From the NCBI RefSeq assembly GCF_010120715.1, contig NZ_CP047591.1, forward strand, positions 2,294,001 through 2,358,000: a stretch of 64,000 nt of DNA, in the 5' to 3' direction. Under the pieces are notes generated by a model. That model was not told the origin of the DNA. It did not search any database and saw only the letters and a program-made list of their open reading frames with translations. A program made the position numbers and the translations under genes. Positions 63,854 through 64,000 of the stretch are shown here, piece after piece. Numbering within the stretch: the stretch's first letter is position 1; every line of letters begins with the position of its first letter. The DNA comes from Aminipila terrae (GTDB lineage Bacteria; Bacillota; Clostridia; Peptostreptococcales; Anaerovoracaceae).

Positions 63854-64000
63854 ATGAAATGCTGGAATTGCGGAAAAGAAACGGATGATAAATGGCTATA
63901 CAAAAGGAGTTATTGTGAAGAATGTGCAGCTGTATTAGCAAAACAGGTCAGCATCGATCAAGTTGAATATTGGCGATTGAAAAATAAAATGATGATTGAG
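63854..64000 (+). CDS. Zinc-ribbon phage protein, N-terminal part (cut by window edge)
   Basis: Starts MKCWNCGKETDDKWLYKRSYC with two CxxC pairs (CWNC, CEEC), a small zinc ribbon. AAAAGGAG precedes the ATG. It continues past the window end, so length and family are unknown. Confidence 0.7.
   Translation, partial: MKCWNCGKETDDKWLYKRSYCEECAAVLAKQVSIDQVEYWRLKNKMMIE

Noticed and set aside
63823..63888. Tiny gene of 21 codons starting ATGTGCAAG
   Set aside because: Very short, overlaps the zinc-ribbon gene in another frame and has no other support.
1..64000. Insertion sequences, tRNA and rRNA genes
   Set aside because: I looked for transposase motifs, cloverleaf arms and rRNA signatures on both strands and saw none besides tmRNA and SRP RNA.

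Overview
The window looks like the chromosome of a low-GC, Gram-positive, anaerobic, spore-forming clostridium. The evidence is AT-rich DNA, AGGAGG-type ribosome binding sites, a one-chain pyruvate:ferredoxin oxidoreductase, an S-layer (SLH) protein, BofA and YaaL beside recR, and a SpoVS-like protein. I cannot name the genus.

Layout. 1-3670: end of the str operon (rpsG, fusA, tuf). 3761-5273: YfcE-type phosphodiesterase and psuG. 5559-8027: leftward biotin operon bioY-bioB-bioD under a textbook BirA operator. 8086-8952: YitT-family membrane protein. 9297-13680: pcrA and ligA. 13824-18561: an S-layer-type protein, an AIR-synthase-like protein and a FliD-like protein. 18672-22091: SRP RNA, dnaX, ybaB, recR, an inverted yaaL, bofA. 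22595-26128: PFOR. 26257-29613: ABC-2 exporter, HlyD-like adaptor and TetR regulator. 29588-31733: prepilin peptidase-like protein and citrate synthase, both leftward. 32000-36883: uvrB (with a probable LexA box) and uvrA. 37016-38449: nicotinate phosphoribosyltransferase. 38639-42045: VTC-domain protein, DUF4956 membrane protein and a secreted beta-helix-like protein. 42219-47463: class II aldolase, small unknown genes, an MltG-like protein, an RluA-type synthase, lepB and smpB. 47469-47841: tmRNA (ssrA).

From the 3' end of ssrA to the window end lies the integrase-proximal and early half of a prophage or related element. It holds a tyrosine integrase, a YHYH cargo protein, an ImmA-like protein and repressor, a divergent switch with operators inside both promoters, Cro-like and excisionase-like genes, SpoVS, a 3D-domain protein, and a replication module (DUF2800, DUF2815, family A polymerase, VapE-type helicase, iteron array, VRR-NUC nuclease, SNF2 helicase). 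The structural genes and the distal attachment site lie beyond the window.

A striking property of the sequence itself: at least eleven genes, including fusA, smpB and uvrA, are broken by a frame change of the same sense, each repaired by adding one base, nearly always in a homopolymer run. This looks like homopolymer under-calling in the assembly rather than biology. I give such genes their full repaired extent and mark the break.
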